From assembly GCF_003014575.1 (NCBI RefSeq), contig NZ_PYGF01000001.1, positions 1,054,001 through 1,118,000 of the forward strand: a stretch of 64,000 nt of DNA, written 5' to 3'. Positions 55,710 to 64,000 of the stretch are shown piece by piece (the stretch's first letter is position 1; each line of letters begins with the position of its first letter). This DNA comes from Cecembia rubra. GTDB lineage: Bacteria; Bacteroidota; Bacteroidia; Cytophagales; Cyclobacteriaceae. The position numbers and the translations under genes were made by a program. The notes below the pieces were generated by a model. The model made no database searches and was not told the DNA's origin. It saw only the letters and a program-made list of their open reading frames with translations.

Positions 55710-56201
55710 TTGAGAAAAAAATCAACGGTGGAAATAAGGGAAGTTGTAAACAAAATCAAGGAAAACGGAAGAGTTAAAATCAAAGAAGGTAATGGTTCCA
55801 TTCTTGAACTGATCGGTTTGGATCATTGGAACCCTGAAACAGATGATTACGAAGGTATTTTTCTCTTTTTTGATCTTTTTCAGATCCGCACAGTGGCCAG
55901 GCCATTTTCTGATGTTTCACTTGATATTGTAGAGTTTGCCACCAAGCCTACCATCTATCATACTCCGGTCAACAACACCCTGCATAATGGACCGATCGAG
56001 CATGGAAATATAAGGTTTTCAGTATTGAGAAAGGAATTTTGGAATAAACTCTTATTTGCCTATGCTCAACCGATTATAGTGCAATATTCCAAGATTCAAG
56101 AATTCGACTTCCAGACCGAAGAATATTTTCCATTGCTAAGTGCAGGGACTAAAGAAATGTTTTTGAGTCCCGAAGGGGATGTCAAAATCCACAGATCATG
56201 A
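55710..56201 (+). CDS. Uncharacterised protein coupled to the CCA-adding enzyme
   Basis: The 163-residue frame starts with TTG at 55710; GTG at 55728 is the alternative, and no ATG is available. No family is recognised. It contains KIKEGNGSILELIGLDHWNP, GIFLFFDLFQIRTVARPF and ends near GTKEMFLSPEGDVKIHRS. It is soluble and acidic, with no signal. The stop overlaps the start of the CCA-enzyme gene by four bases (ATGA), so a role in RNA metabolism is possible but not shown. Confidence 0.6.
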   Translation: MRKKSTVEIREVVNKIKENGRVKIKEGNGSILELIGLDHWNPETDDYEGIFLFFDLFQIRTVARPFSDVSLDIVEFATKPTIYHTPVNNTLHNGPIEHGNIRFSVLRKEFWNKLLFAYAQPIIVQYSKIQEFDFQTEEYFPLLSAGTKEMFLSPEGDVKIHRS

Positions 56202-57616
56202 ATTTCAAAGAACACCTAGAAAGCTTAGACATATTTAGAAGGGTTGGAAAAATTGCTGATGAAATGGGAATGGAAACCTATGTCGTCGGCGGGTATGTCA
56301 GAGACCTGATTCTAAAACGCCCCTGTAAAGACATTGATTTTGTTTGTGTTGGTTCAGGAATAGCTTTGGCACAGAAAGTAGCTGACAGCTTTGAAGAGCA
56401 TGTACCACTTTCTGTTTTCAAAAATTTTGGTACTGCCAATATCCGTCTCAATGATTGGGAGGTGGAATTCGTTGGAGCAAGGAGAGAATCTTACCGACAT
56501 GATTCCAGAAAACCCATTGTAGAAGATGGAACACTTCAGGAAGATCAGGAAAGAAGGGATTTCACCATCAATGCAATGGCCATATCTGTCAATGCGCATA
56601 ACTTCGGAGAGTTGATTGATCCCTTTGATGGATTGGGGGATATTAAGCGGAAAACCATCAAAACTCCTACGGACCCTATCCTTACTTTCTCGGATGATCC
56701 ATTGCGGATGATGCGTGCGATCAGGTTTGCGGCACAACTTCATTTTGATATTGAACCGGATACTTTTCTGGCGATTGTACATGATGCCCATAGGCTTCAG
56801 ATTGTTTCAGCAGAAAGGATCATGGATGAGTTGAACAAAATCATCATGACAGCGAAGCCTTCATATGGTTTCAAACTATTGTTCGTCAGCAAATTGCTGC
56901 AGCAATTTTTCCCAGAACTCGTAGAATTACAGGGAGTGGATTCAGTAGGAGACAAATCCCATAAGGATAATTTCTACCATACGCTTCAGGTATTGGACAA
57001 TATTTCTGCCATGACGGACAATCTCTGGCTGAGGTGGGCGGCCATCATGCATGATATCGCCAAACCAGCCACTAAGAGATTTAACCAAAAGGTAGGTTGG
57101 ACTTTTCATGGACATGAAGACAAAGGGGCCCGAATGGTTCCTGGAATTTTCAGAAGAATGAAACTGCCCATGGATGAACGGATGAAATATGTACAGAAAT
57201 TGGTCCGACTTCATTTAAGGCCTATCGCATTGGTCTCAGACAAAGTAACGGATTCGGCAATCAGAAGATTGCTTTTTGATGCTGGAGATGATGTCAATGA
57301 CCTGATGACACTTTGCAGAGCGGATATCACTTCAAAAAACAACAATAAAGTGCAACGCTTTTTGGCCAATTTCGATAAAGTGGAAAAAAAATTGGTCGAA
57401 GTCGAAGAAAAAGACCAAGTTAGGAATTTTCAACCTCCAGTTTCAGGAGAAGAAATCATGGAAATTTTTGATTTAAAACCTTCAAGAATTGTCGGTGATT
57501 TGAAAGAAGAAATCAAAGAAGCCATCTTGGAAGGACAAATTCAGAACAATAAAGCTGAAGCTTTGGAACTATTGTATAAATTAGCCAATCAAAAAGGATT
57601 AAAAAAGCAACACTAA
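56198..57616 (+). CDS. CCA tRNA nucleotidyltransferase / poly(A)-polymerase-family protein with HD domain
   Basis: The 472-residue protein has the class II nucleotidyltransferase head: VVGGYVRDLILKRPCKDIDF with the GG and DxD motifs, then RRDFTINAMAIS and PLRMMRAIRFAAQLHF. A C-terminal HD phosphohydrolase domain follows (HTLQVLDNIS, RWAAIMHDIAKPATK). Such enzymes add or repair CCA ends of tRNAs; the HD domain carries phosphatase/phosphodiesterase activity. Because the tRNA-Pro gene in this window lacks an encoded CCA, such an enzyme is required in the organism. It is translationally coupled to the upstream gene. Confidence 0.93.
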   Translation: MNFKEHLESLDIFRRVGKIADEMGMETYVVGGYVRDLILKRPCKDIDFVCVGSGIALAQKVADSFEEHVPLSVFKNFGTANIRLNDWEVEFVGARRESYRHDSRKPIVEDGTLQEDQERRDFTINAMAISVNAHNFGELIDPFDGLGDIKRKTIKTPTDPILTFSDDPLRMMRAIRFAAQLHFDIEPDTFLAIVHDAHRLQIVSAERIMDELNKIIMTAKPSYGFKLLFVSKLLQQFFPELVELQGVDSVGDKSHKDNFYHTLQVLDNISAMTDNLWLRWAAIMHDIAKPATKRFNQKVGWTFHGHEDKGARMVPGIFRRMKLPMDERMKYVQKLVRLHLRPIALVSDKVTDSAIRRLLFDAGDDVNDLMTLCRADITSKNNNKVQRFLANFDKVEKKLVEVEEKDQVRNFQPPVSGEEIMEIFDLKPSRIVGDLKEEIKEAILEGQIQNNKAEALELLYKLANQKGLKKQH

Positions 57617-57624
57617 TTACCCAT

Positions 57625-58338
57625 ATGAATAAAACCATACTCTTACTTGCCTTGTGCCTAAGCTTTGGCACTTTTACATTTGCCCAACAGGACAACACCG
57701 CTACACAGGATCCCGAAAGCCTGAGAAGGAGGAACGAGTCTGACCAAAGAGTTTATCAGCTGGCTATGAGGTACAATGACCTCCCTGTGGCTAGGATTAA
57801 ACTTATGGAATTGATCGAACGGAACCCAACCAATAACAGGTATCCAGAACTTCTTGCCACGCTATACTTCGAGGCGGGACAGTACGCCTCAGCAGCAGTC
57901 GCTTCTTTGGACTTACTCGAAAGGAATGACCAAAGTATTACCGGGCTGGAAATCGCGGCTTATTCTTTGGAACAATTGGGTGCTTTGGATAGGGCACTCC
58001 CGAATTTTGAAAGGCATTATTTGTTGACAGGAACGCTTTTCTCCCTTTACAAATCAGCTTTCCTGCAATACTCCCTCAACAGAGAAGAAGAAGCACTGAA
58101 TTCAGTGAATATGCTTATTAAAGACAGGAAATCCACTGAAGACCTTGTGGGCTTCCCTACCTCCAATAATGAAACACAAGAAGTAAATATGAAGGCAGCT
58201 GCACTCAATCTTAAAGGAATGATTTATATGGGTCAAAAAAACAAAGCTGAGGCGGTGGAAGCATTCCGACAAGCAATCGAATCAGCACCAAACTTTGAAC
58301 TGGCACAGGAAAACCTAAAAGAAGCACAAAAAATGTAA
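57625..58338 (+). CDS. Exported TPR-repeat protein
   Basis: The 237-residue protein has a signal peptide (MNKTILLLALCLSFGTFTFA, cleaved before QQDN). Four to five tetratricopeptide-like helical pairs follow; the clearest are YPELLATLYFEAGQYASAAV and KGMIYMGQKNKAEAVEAFRQ. It probably acts as a periplasmic or outer-membrane scaffold. It lies eight bases after the CCA-enzyme gene in the same direction. Confidence 0.85.
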   Translation: MNKTILLLALCLSFGTFTFAQQDNTATQDPESLRRRNESDQRVYQLAMRYNDLPVARIKLMELIERNPTNNRYPELLATLYFEAGQYASAAVASLDLLERNDQSITGLEIAAYSLEQLGALDRALPNFERHYLLTGTLFSLYKSAFLQYSLNREEEALNSVNMLIKDRKSTEDLVGFPTSNNETQEVNMKAAALNLKGMIYMGQKNKAEAVEAFRQAIESAPNFELAQENLKEAQKM

Positions 58339-58348
58339 ACCATAAAAC

Positions 58349-58906
58349 ATGGAAAACCACAGCATTCATGATATGGGCCTTTTCCTGGATTTGGAATTAT
58401 TTCTTTTGCCGGAAGAAAGAAAACTGATGTTCCAAAATAATGGGATGCAGGAATATTCCTTAGACAATAAAACTGAAAATTTGAATGAATTTCAGGAAAG
58501 GGAAGAAATTGAAGAAAGTATTCCTTTGGAGTTTGAGGGGGGATTTGAAAAAGGGGTGTTGATTGTATATGAAGGTCAAACACTTTCCCAAGAACTCAGT
58601 GACCTGCTTTTTAAAATCCTGAATGCTGTGGGCTGTTCTTTGAAGGATATTGCCCTATTGAGCAATGACCAACTTGGGTCTACTGGTTTGGAAGTTATAC
58701 AATCCTTGGGGCCTGAAAAGGTCATTGTATTTGGAAACCTAAAGCATGAACTCATGGGTTACAAGAGAAAAAATTATGAAATCCAGATGTTGGAAGGTGT
58801 AGAGTACCTTTTTGCAGATGACCTGGATGCCATCAATGAAAATAAAAACCTAAAAATCTCACTTTGGACCCAATTACAGACCCTATTCAATATTTCTAAA
58901 AAATAA
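58349..58906 (+). CDS. Uncharacterised protein, possibly related to the polymerase III psi / uracil-DNA-glycosylase-like fold
   Basis: The 185-residue soluble protein has an acidic N-terminal third and a C-terminal alpha/beta part. The latter contains GVLIVYEGQTLSQELSDLLF, LNAVGCSLKDIALLSND, EKVIVFGNLKHEL and a final KISLWTQLQTLFN. The order of a strand with small residues, an helix-rich centre and a terminal Lx-LWxxLQ helix recalls HolD-like proteins, but the resemblance is weak. It is part of a run of co-directional genes from 55.7 to 60.3 kb. Confidence 0.5.
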   Translation: MENHSIHDMGLFLDLELFLLPEERKLMFQNNGMQEYSLDNKTENLNEFQEREEIEESIPLEFEGGFEKGVLIVYEGQTLSQELSDLLFKILNAVGCSLKDIALLSNDQLGSTGLEVIQSLGPEKVIVFGNLKHELMGYKRKNYEIQMLEGVEYLFADDLDAINENKNLKISLWTQLQTLFNISKK

Positions 58907-58907
58907 A

Positions 58908-59234
58908 ATGAGCAATCCTACAAGCACAAAGGCCAAATGGCTTAAACGATTCAAGTGGATCAGTATCATTGAAGGGCTTTCGTTTCTTCTCCTGCTTTTT
59001 GTGGCCATGCCTTTGAAATATGTCATGGATATGCCATTGGCAGTAACTTATGTAGGCTGGGCACATGGTATTCTATTTGTCATCTATATTTATGTGGTTT
59101 TTCCTACAGCCAGGAAATGTTCTTGGGATTTCAGTAAAACTTTATTTGCGTTAGTGGCCTCTGTACTTCCCTTTGGACCATTTGTTTTTGACCGATACCT
59201 CAGCAAAGAAGAAAGAAAGATGAGGGCTTCATAA
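58908..59234 (+). CDS. DUF3817 small membrane protein
   Basis: The 108-residue protein has three membrane helices and matches DUF3817: WLKRFKWISIIEGLSFLLLL, then VTYVGWAHGILFVIYIYVVF and LFALVASVLPFGPFVFDRYL. Members are found in many bacteria and have no established function. It starts one base after the preceding stop codon. Confidence 0.85.
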   Translation: MSNPTSTKAKWLKRFKWISIIEGLSFLLLLFVAMPLKYVMDMPLAVTYVGWAHGILFVIYIYVVFPTARKCSWDFSKTLFALVASVLPFGPFVFDRYLSKEERKMRAS

Positions 59235-59249
59235 CAAGATCAAGATACT

Positions 59250-60272
59250 ATGGCGCTGATCAGTAAGAAAAAAAAGATCTACCCCATTAGTGATACACTT
59301 AGGGCATATCTCGTCAAATACGGAAGAGTAGTAGATTTTCCAATCCATTATTCAGACCTGCTGCGCTACAGTTCTTCTATCCCCCTTTATGATTACAAAG
59401 GAAACGACACCCTTTGGGAAACAGTACTTTTTTCTGAATCTGACAGGGAAGAAATTCATTTCAACGTAAAAAAAATCTATTCCCTTCTCAAAGCTGAAGG
59501 GGATATGTCTGTTATGCAGCACCTTTACGTGGACAGGATAGACCTTTGTGTGTATGGAAATACACAGCCTTTTCGGGTCCGGATTGTCAACCGCATCAAT
59601 GACAACTTTGATTATTTTTATGTAAAAATGGCTGATGCCTCCAGGGTCTATGGGCTGGAACTGGAACATTTACTGTCCCCAAACAGGATCAATTATTTGG
59701 TCCACCAGAATACCCTCATTGAGGAACATATTGCTGGAATACCCGGCGAGCAATTTATGAGGCAATATGTCAATGAAAATATTGCCAACCCCATCCGATT
59801 GGCAAAAGAATTTGTCAAATTCAATGAGCGCTGCTTCGTAAGGTTATTGGGAGATATGCATTCTTCGAATTTCGTTGTTGATATAACTCCTGATTTTGAA
59901 GAAATCCATTACCGGATCAGGGCTATAGATTTTGATCAACAGTCTTATGAAGGAAAAAAATCCATTTACCTCCCCCAATATTTTAAACAGAACAATGCCT
60001 TAATTCAGTTGGGGATCAAACACATCACGCCTGAATCTATGCAGCAATATCAGAAAGAGGAAAGGGCTCTTATTGCCCACAGGTTGAAGAGTTCTCCAAA
60101 AGAAATCGAGGATTTATTGATCAGCATGGAAAAAGACATCATTGCTCCAAAAGAAAATATTGATTTATTGAAGTCCGAACTCGCCAAGCACTATAAAAAT
60201 AAGGATTTTTTGGCATGTGAAAATATGGGGCAATTATTGAGGAAGAGTCTGGAGCAAGTGCTCAAAAAATAG
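59250..60272 (+). CDS. Protein-kinase-like / aminoglycoside-phosphotransferase-like protein of unknown function
   Basis: The 340-residue cytoplasmic protein shows a possible kinase-fold core. VRLLGDMHSSNFVV (Asp202, His204, Asn207) matches the HGDxHxxN catalytic loop of APH-like kinases, and IRAIDFDQQ (Asp227, Asp229) matches the metal-binding DFD/DFG position. Lys126 in YFYVKMADASR and the glutamates of LELEH could form the ATP-anchoring pair. The N-terminal 100 residues are unlike known kinases. I could not name a family. It ends the co-directional run and is closed by a bidirectional terminator. Confidence 0.55.
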   Translation: MALISKKKKIYPISDTLRAYLVKYGRVVDFPIHYSDLLRYSSSIPLYDYKGNDTLWETVLFSESDREEIHFNVKKIYSLLKAEGDMSVMQHLYVDRIDLCVYGNTQPFRVRIVNRINDNFDYFYVKMADASRVYGLELEHLLSPNRINYLVHQNTLIEEHIAGIPGEQFMRQYVNENIANPIRLAKEFVKFNERCFVRLLGDMHSSNFVVDITPDFEEIHYRIRAIDFDQQSYEGKKSIYLPQYFKQNNALIQLGIKHITPESMQQYQKEERALIAHRLKSSPKEIEDLLISMEKDIIAPKENIDLLKSELAKHYKNKDFLACENMGQLLRKSLEQVLKK

Positions 60273-60296
60273 CCACAACCCAGCAACTGAAAAGAA

Positions 60297-60326
60297 AAAG
60301 GTTTAAAGCCTGGGCCTTAAACCTTT
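60297..60326. terminator. Bidirectional terminator between two convergent units
   Basis: AAAGGTTTAA (60297-60306) and TTAAACCTTT (60317-60326) form a 10-bp stem. A run of about nine T lies on the plus strand at about 60339-60347, slightly removed. It serves the kinase-like gene and possibly the LRR operon. Confidence 0.7.
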
Positions 60327-60399
60327 CATTAATTCTATTTTTTTTTATCTCAACTATTCAAAAACAGCCCTGATTTATACAGATCTCTGACTAAGCCCA

Positions 60400-62859
60400 T
60401 CAATAGAACCTAACATCCGCATTGGGATTGAGCTTACGGTATGTATCCACCGCACGTTTGTTCAGTTTGGTATTGAAACAAATCAATTTTTCTATTGATA
60501 TGAGTCCTTGAACAGGACGTAGTGACCGTACATTCGTATTGGCTATATCCAATTCCTGGAGATTAGATAAGGACTCTAAGCCCCTCAATACTTTAATATT
60601 TGTTCCAGAGACATTCAATTCTCTCAGTTCACGCAAAGAAGACAGCGGTCTCAAATCCTCAATACCAGTGTTGGAAAGATCCAAAATCCTTAGATTTCTT
60701 AAGAAGGATAAAGCACTTATTTCACTTACAGGAGCATTGGAAATTTTCAACTCTTCAAGAAGTTCCATGCCTCCCAGTACTTGAATATCCATCAAGGGGA
60801 CATCATGGACTTCTAATCTGCGAAGGTTATTGAAAATTAGGATTGGCTGCAAATTTGAAATTGAAGATCTTCCAATTTTCAGCTCCGGACTCGCGGTCCA
60901 TCGATGAAGTGCCTCACTGCCCGGTTGGGAATTCCCTCTTTCAAATTGATCAATGATCAATGTCCTCCAAGAATCTGTTAAAAGCTCCCACCACATGGAC
61001 AGTGCATCGCTTCTGTAAATGATATTGATATTTGGGTTGGCCAATAGAAACTCTGGTGTTTCTTCCTGGTCAATTTTGGATCTGTCAATGTTCAAATATA
61101 CCAACTCCGGTAACTCTTTGAGCGGGAGGAAATTCTCCACAGGAGCATTTTCAAAATCCAGATGCGTCAATCCTGACAAATTGGATAGTGGAGAAAGGTT
61201 CTTTACCTGACTGTTTTTTCCTGAAATGGAGATCAAAGTCTTCATATCTGAAAGTGGAGAAAGATCCTGAATCTCGGTATTATCGAAATTAAGGTAACTG
61301 ATCTTTCTAAACTTAAGAACCGGTCCCAAATTAGTTATCCTGCTTCCAGATAAGTTAAGTGAATCCAAGGCCACCGTAGTGGAAAGGTCTTCCACTGTAG
61401 GAATTGCTTTGGCTAGGGAAGGATTGATAGAGATCAAAGTTTCTTTCCAACCTTCAGAAAGACCATTCCACCAAGTTTGAAGGTTCTCAACATTATGGAT
61501 CAATAAGACTCTTCTGTTCCTTCTGGTAAATTCATCTGCATTGGATTCAGAAATTCTTGTTCGGTCAGCATAGACCCTTTGAAGCGTGAATTTATCATTC
61601 AAAGGGCTTAGATCAGCAATTTCCGTCTGATTGATATTGACCATTTTCAATTGGGCAAGTCCTGATAAAGGACTAAGATCAACCATATTGGTTTCCTGCA
61701 GATTGAGGTGCTCCAAGTTTTTCAACTCAGACAGCATTTCAAGGTTGATCAGGTAATTGCCGCTGATATCGAGATGAGTAAGATTTTCCAGTTCAACAAT
61801 ATTTTCAACATTATTGAAACCACTCTTGCTCAGATTAAGGTTTCTAAGGGACTCAAATGAATTAAGGACACCAAAACTGGCAACGGGAGTACCAGCAACT
61901 TCCAATATCTGCAGCTGCTTTAGATTGCCTAATTCACTGATGTCTCTAATCTGTGTACCGGAAATATTCAAATGCGAAAGCCTGTCTGAATATTTGATAA
62001 ATTGAATATCCTGTGTTGGGGTATTGGCAATGTTCAAATAGGTCAGGAAGGTTACATTACTTATTGGGTTAAGTTCCTGAATATTGGTATTGGATATATC
62101 AATGTATTTAAGTTCCCTCAAAGCATCAATTGCTTCAAGATCTTTTACAAAGGAATTTCCGGAAAGATTGATACTATCAATTGAACTGATTTTATACAAA
62201 TCATCCAAGCTCACAGAATCTGATTCACTCAAGCCTATTTTTTTTCTGAAATAACTTTCCCAGGTATAGGATAGATTTTTCCACCACTCCAGCAGTTCCT
62301 TGTCCCTGCTCAATTTGGTGGTATAGATACTGGCAATTTTCAGTTCATTGGATCTTTTGTCCACATTGACTTCAACAAACCTCGGTTTGGTATTACTGAT
62401 TTTCTCCTTATTGAGACCAAGGGCTGTCAAGGTTCTGTCCATGGAAACCAAGAATGAAAGTTCACCATTGTCCCTGGCAAAGGGTTTAATTTCCCTGACC
62501 TTGAATTTAAAGTTGGCATCTTTAAAGAAAAACTCTATGTCCTTCATGTATGCCGTAATATCTTTATTGGTGATGACTTTTCTATCTAAAAGCAAGTCAT
62601 CTTCCACCTGGACCTTCTCATCACGGAAGATCTTCTTATAGGATTCCCTGATTATAACATCCTTGTCCCTGGCAGGAGTATCCTGGCTGCCAAGGGTATT
62701 TAAAAAATACTCTAAAAACCTGATCTGGTCCTCCACCTTTGAGGAGAGGTCCTTGAGTTCCTGTTTGGAATATCCGGCAACATCTTGGGAAAGGCCATAT
62801 TTTGGCAAGCCAAGAAAAATAGCGAACAGGAATAAGAAGAAAGGTTTATTTCTGGTCAT
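60400..62859 (-). CDS. Exported leucine-rich-repeat protein with three WWxxL(S/T)xxW caps
   Basis: The 819-residue protein has a signal peptide (PFFLFLFAIFLGLPKYGLSQ). An N-terminal domain of about 165 residues resembling no family I know is followed by three LRR blocks (about residues 225-450, 495-615, 655-810) of the 22-residue internalin-like type, with consensus LxxLxxLxxLxxLNISxTxIxD. Each block is introduced by the same nine-residue motif: WWKNLSYTW (192-200), WWNGLSEGW (463-471) and WWELLTDSW (623-631). It is probably a periplasmic or surface protein for protein binding. It is the third gene of an overlapping operon. No membrane anchor or sorting domain is seen. Confidence 0.82.
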   Translation of the reverse strand: MTRNKPFFLFLFAIFLGLPKYGLSQDVAGYSKQELKDLSSKVEDQIRFLEYFLNTLGSQDTPARDKDVIIRESYKKIFRDEKVQVEDDLLLDRKVITNKDITAYMKDIEFFFKDANFKFKVREIKPFARDNGELSFLVSMDRTLTALGLNKEKISNTKPRFVEVNVDKRSNELKIASIYTTKLSRDKELLEWWKNLSYTWESYFRKKIGLSESDSVSLDDLYKISSIDSINLSGNSFVKDLEAIDALRELKYIDISNTNIQELNPISNVTFLTYLNIANTPTQDIQFIKYSDRLSHLNISGTQIRDISELGNLKQLQILEVAGTPVASFGVLNSFESLRNLNLSKSGFNNVENIVELENLTHLDISGNYLINLEMLSELKNLEHLNLQETNMVDLSPLSGLAQLKMVNINQTEIADLSPLNDKFTLQRVYADRTRISESNADEFTRRNRRVLLIHNVENLQTWWNGLSEGWKETLISINPSLAKAIPTVEDLSTTVALDSLNLSGSRITNLGPVLKFRKISYLNFDNTEIQDLSPLSDMKTLISISGKNSQVKNLSPLSNLSGLTHLDFENAPVENFLPLKELPELVYLNIDRSKIDQEETPEFLLANPNINIIYRSDALSMWWELLTDSWRTLIIDQFERGNSQPGSEALHRWTASPELKIGRSSISNLQPILIFNNLRRLEVHDVPLMDIQVLGGMELLEELKISNAPVSEISALSFLRNLRILDLSNTGIEDLRPLSSLRELRELNVSGTNIKVLRGLESLSNLQELDIANTNVRSLRPVQGLISIEKLICFNTKLNKRAVDTYRKLNPNADVRFY

Positions 62860-63685
62860 AGATGTATCTCAATAAGGTTTCCTTATCTCCTGGTTTGAGT
62901 TTTACCAAATTGCTAATCAACCATCCGGTATTAAAACCTGGACGGTTAAATTGATTGAGTTCAAAGTACCAATTATTGATTTGGAAGAAATGGAATTTCA
63001 CATCCATTATCGTTTCAAATTTTATATTACCACGCTTCATTTCATATAAAAAAAGCGTAAGATAATCTGGTTGGTATTCTTTTGGGGTAAATGCTTCGGG
63101 GGTATCTGAATCCTGGAAAGCTTTCCTAAGGTTCATAAATCCCAATTCGTGGCTTAAAGGATGGAGAAAACCTTTACTTTCTCCTTGAGGTTTGTTGAAA
63201 ATTTCTTTGAATGGCTGGAAAACAACTTTATCAATTACCCATTCATAGCCCAAACCTTCCGGCTGGATTTTCAGGAAAAGGGTAACGTTTTCCCTTTTGC
63301 CTCTGTAAGTAAATATGGATTGTACTTCTGCGAACCAACCCTCCCTATGGAAATTTATATATTGAGGCATTACTTCAGAGAGTACCTCCGTCATAAATTC
63401 CTTTTTCAGCTCATTGGAAATTCCTGATGTTTCATTATCAAAAAGGATACTGATAAACTTACCTCTGAGCTCCCTATCTCTGAATAGGGCATCTCCGTTG
63501 TAATAGCGCTGACTTCCATCAACACTCTCTTCAGCATTAAACCTTCTGAAAAATTGATTAACCTGTTTGGTGGAAGCTGCAAATCTTCCATCGTCCTTAG
63601 GAGAACCGGGGCTGTACAAGCCTTGCCCCGGTGCCATCTCTAAGGTAAAGATCAATAAGAATACTGATAATATTAATTTTCTCAT
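62846..63685 (-). CDS. Exported hypothetical protein in the LRR operon
   Basis: The 279-residue protein has a signal peptide (MRKLILSVFLLIFTLEMAPG, cleaved near QGLYS) and no family I can name. Aromatic-rich segments such as QVNQFFRRFNAEESVDGSQR, YEWVIDKVVFQPFKEIF and FHFFQINNWYFELNQFNRPG suggest a beta-rich or mixed fold. It overlaps the LRR gene by 14 bases and the upstream gene by four, so the three proteins are made together and probably interact. Confidence 0.75.
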   Translation of the reverse strand: MRKLILSVFLLIFTLEMAPGQGLYSPGSPKDDGRFAASTKQVNQFFRRFNAEESVDGSQRYYNGDALFRDRELRGKFISILFDNETSGISNELKKEFMTEVLSEVMPQYINFHREGWFAEVQSIFTYRGKRENVTLFLKIQPEGLGYEWVIDKVVFQPFKEIFNKPQGESKGFLHPLSHELGFMNLRKAFQDSDTPEAFTPKEYQPDYLTLFLYEMKRGNIKFETIMDVKFHFFQINNWYFELNQFNRPGFNTGWLISNLVKLKPGDKETLLRYIYDQK

Positions 63686-64000
63686 GCGGAGGTTTCAGTC
63701 ACGCGGATATCACCCAGCATTACATCCCAGAACTCAATGGTTCTACCTGCAATCTGAGTTTGTTTTTTCTCCACGTAAATGGTAATATCTTTTTTGGTTG
63801 TATCTCTGTAATTCAGGCCAGATTCAAGAGAAGTTCCTTCAAATCTTTGGTAAACAGTTACCACACCCACATATCGGCCATCAGGCTGTCTTTCAAGGTC
63901 AGAAATGTAGTGGATATCATACCAAGTGATGTTTACTCTATCATAGTTAAGCGCCATCAATCTTTCGAAATATCTTCTTACTTTATAATAAGCGATTTCT
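63682..64000 (-). CDS. C-terminal part of an uncharacterised protein at the window edge
   Basis: The frame is open to the last base; the internal ATGs near 63957 are probably not the start, because the reading continues upstream (EIAYYKVRRYFERLMALNYD). About 105 residues are visible. They include WYDIHYISDLERQPDGRYVG and IYVEKKQTQIAGRTIEFWDV and end at RVTETSA. The aromatic-rich strands recall the neighbouring exported protein. It overlaps that gene by four bases (ATGA) and is the first visible gene of the LRR operon. Confidence 0.7.
   Translation of the reverse strand, partial: EIAYYKVRRYFERLMALNYDRVNITWYDIHYISDLERQPDGRYVGVVTVYQRFEGTSLESGLNYRDTTKKDITIYVEKKQTQIAGRTIEFWDVMLGDIRVTETSA

Noticed and set aside
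55710-56201. Assignment as Sua5/YciO-type threonylcarbamoyl-AMP synthase from the C-terminal EGDVKIHR.
   Set aside because: The nucleotide-binding core motifs of the family (KxR...SxN) are absent.

Overview
The window looks like chromosomal DNA of a Bacteroidota bacterium, most likely Cytophagales of the Cyclobacteriaceae type. The support is AT-rich DNA with few Shine-Dalgarno sites, a -33 TTTG / -7 TAnnTTTG promoter in front of ligA, many SPase II lipoproteins of Bacteroidota type, an UpxY-family antiterminator, a Bacteroidota-style LptD, a MATE/AhpD-like/ArsS arsenosugar locus, and 6-bladed-propeller and carboxypeptidase-regulatory-like proteins. Genus and species cannot be fixed from the sequence alone.

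1-4.7 kb (minus strand): a compact catabolic operon. It holds a PcpA/LinE-type hydroquinone ring-cleavage dioxygenase, both subunits of a CatIJ-type 3-oxoadipate CoA-transferase, a PcaF-type thiolase and the first 39 codons of a probable maleylacetate reductase. Together they would take (chloro)hydroquinone through maleylacetate and 3-oxoadipate to succinyl-CoA and acetyl-CoA. A Crp/Fnr-type regulator lies just upstream.

4.65-14.4 kb: the most rearranged part. A 1,435-bp tract (start of the Crp/Fnr gene plus most of a MATE transporter gene) occurs twice at about 99.6% identity, at 4652-6086 and 10613-12047, while the sequence beyond both ends is clearly diverged. The left MATE copy is frameshifted, and the left AhpD-like gene is broken by a UGA and then by loss of homology. 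The right locus is intact and continues into arsS and a TIGR04282 transferase (arsenosugar biosynthesis). Between the copies lies an AT-rich cassette: a small secreted six-cysteine peptide, a strong hairpin, a propeller-like lipoprotein, a carboxypeptidase-regulatory-like protein and a DUF1573-like remnant, followed by IS-like debris.

14.5-26.9 kb: housekeeping genes, including a serine-less ACP-like protein, tRNA-Pro(GGG), a CBS protein, DUF4174, a membrane metallophosphoesterase, metG, a TetR regulator, ligA with a large insertion, dapA, xseA/xseB and an orphan UpxY-type antiterminator.

27-40.5 kb: export systems. One operon is TetR-TolC-adaptor-RND with a 26-bp palindrome before the regulator; another is a MacAB-like lipoprotein adaptor/permease/ATPase set. 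Between them lie an alpha/beta hydrolase, glutamate dehydrogenase and a serine-hydrolase lipoprotein.

40.8-60.3 kb: envelope and central functions. These are a fasciclin lipoprotein, a GH20 hexosaminidase divergent from a NagX-like membrane protein, LptD divergent from an N-acetylmuramoyl-L-alanine amidase, ribE, pcm, a thioesterase, ppsA, a CCA-adding-type enzyme, a TPR protein and several uncharacterised proteins. One of the latter has a kinase-like catalytic loop.

60.4-64 kb (minus strand): an overlapping three-gene operon of exported proteins of unknown role. It ends in an 819-residue leucine-rich-repeat protein with three regularly placed WWxxL(S/T)xxW caps, and its first gene runs off the window. 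I see no CRISPR array, rRNA, phage or complete insertion sequence.
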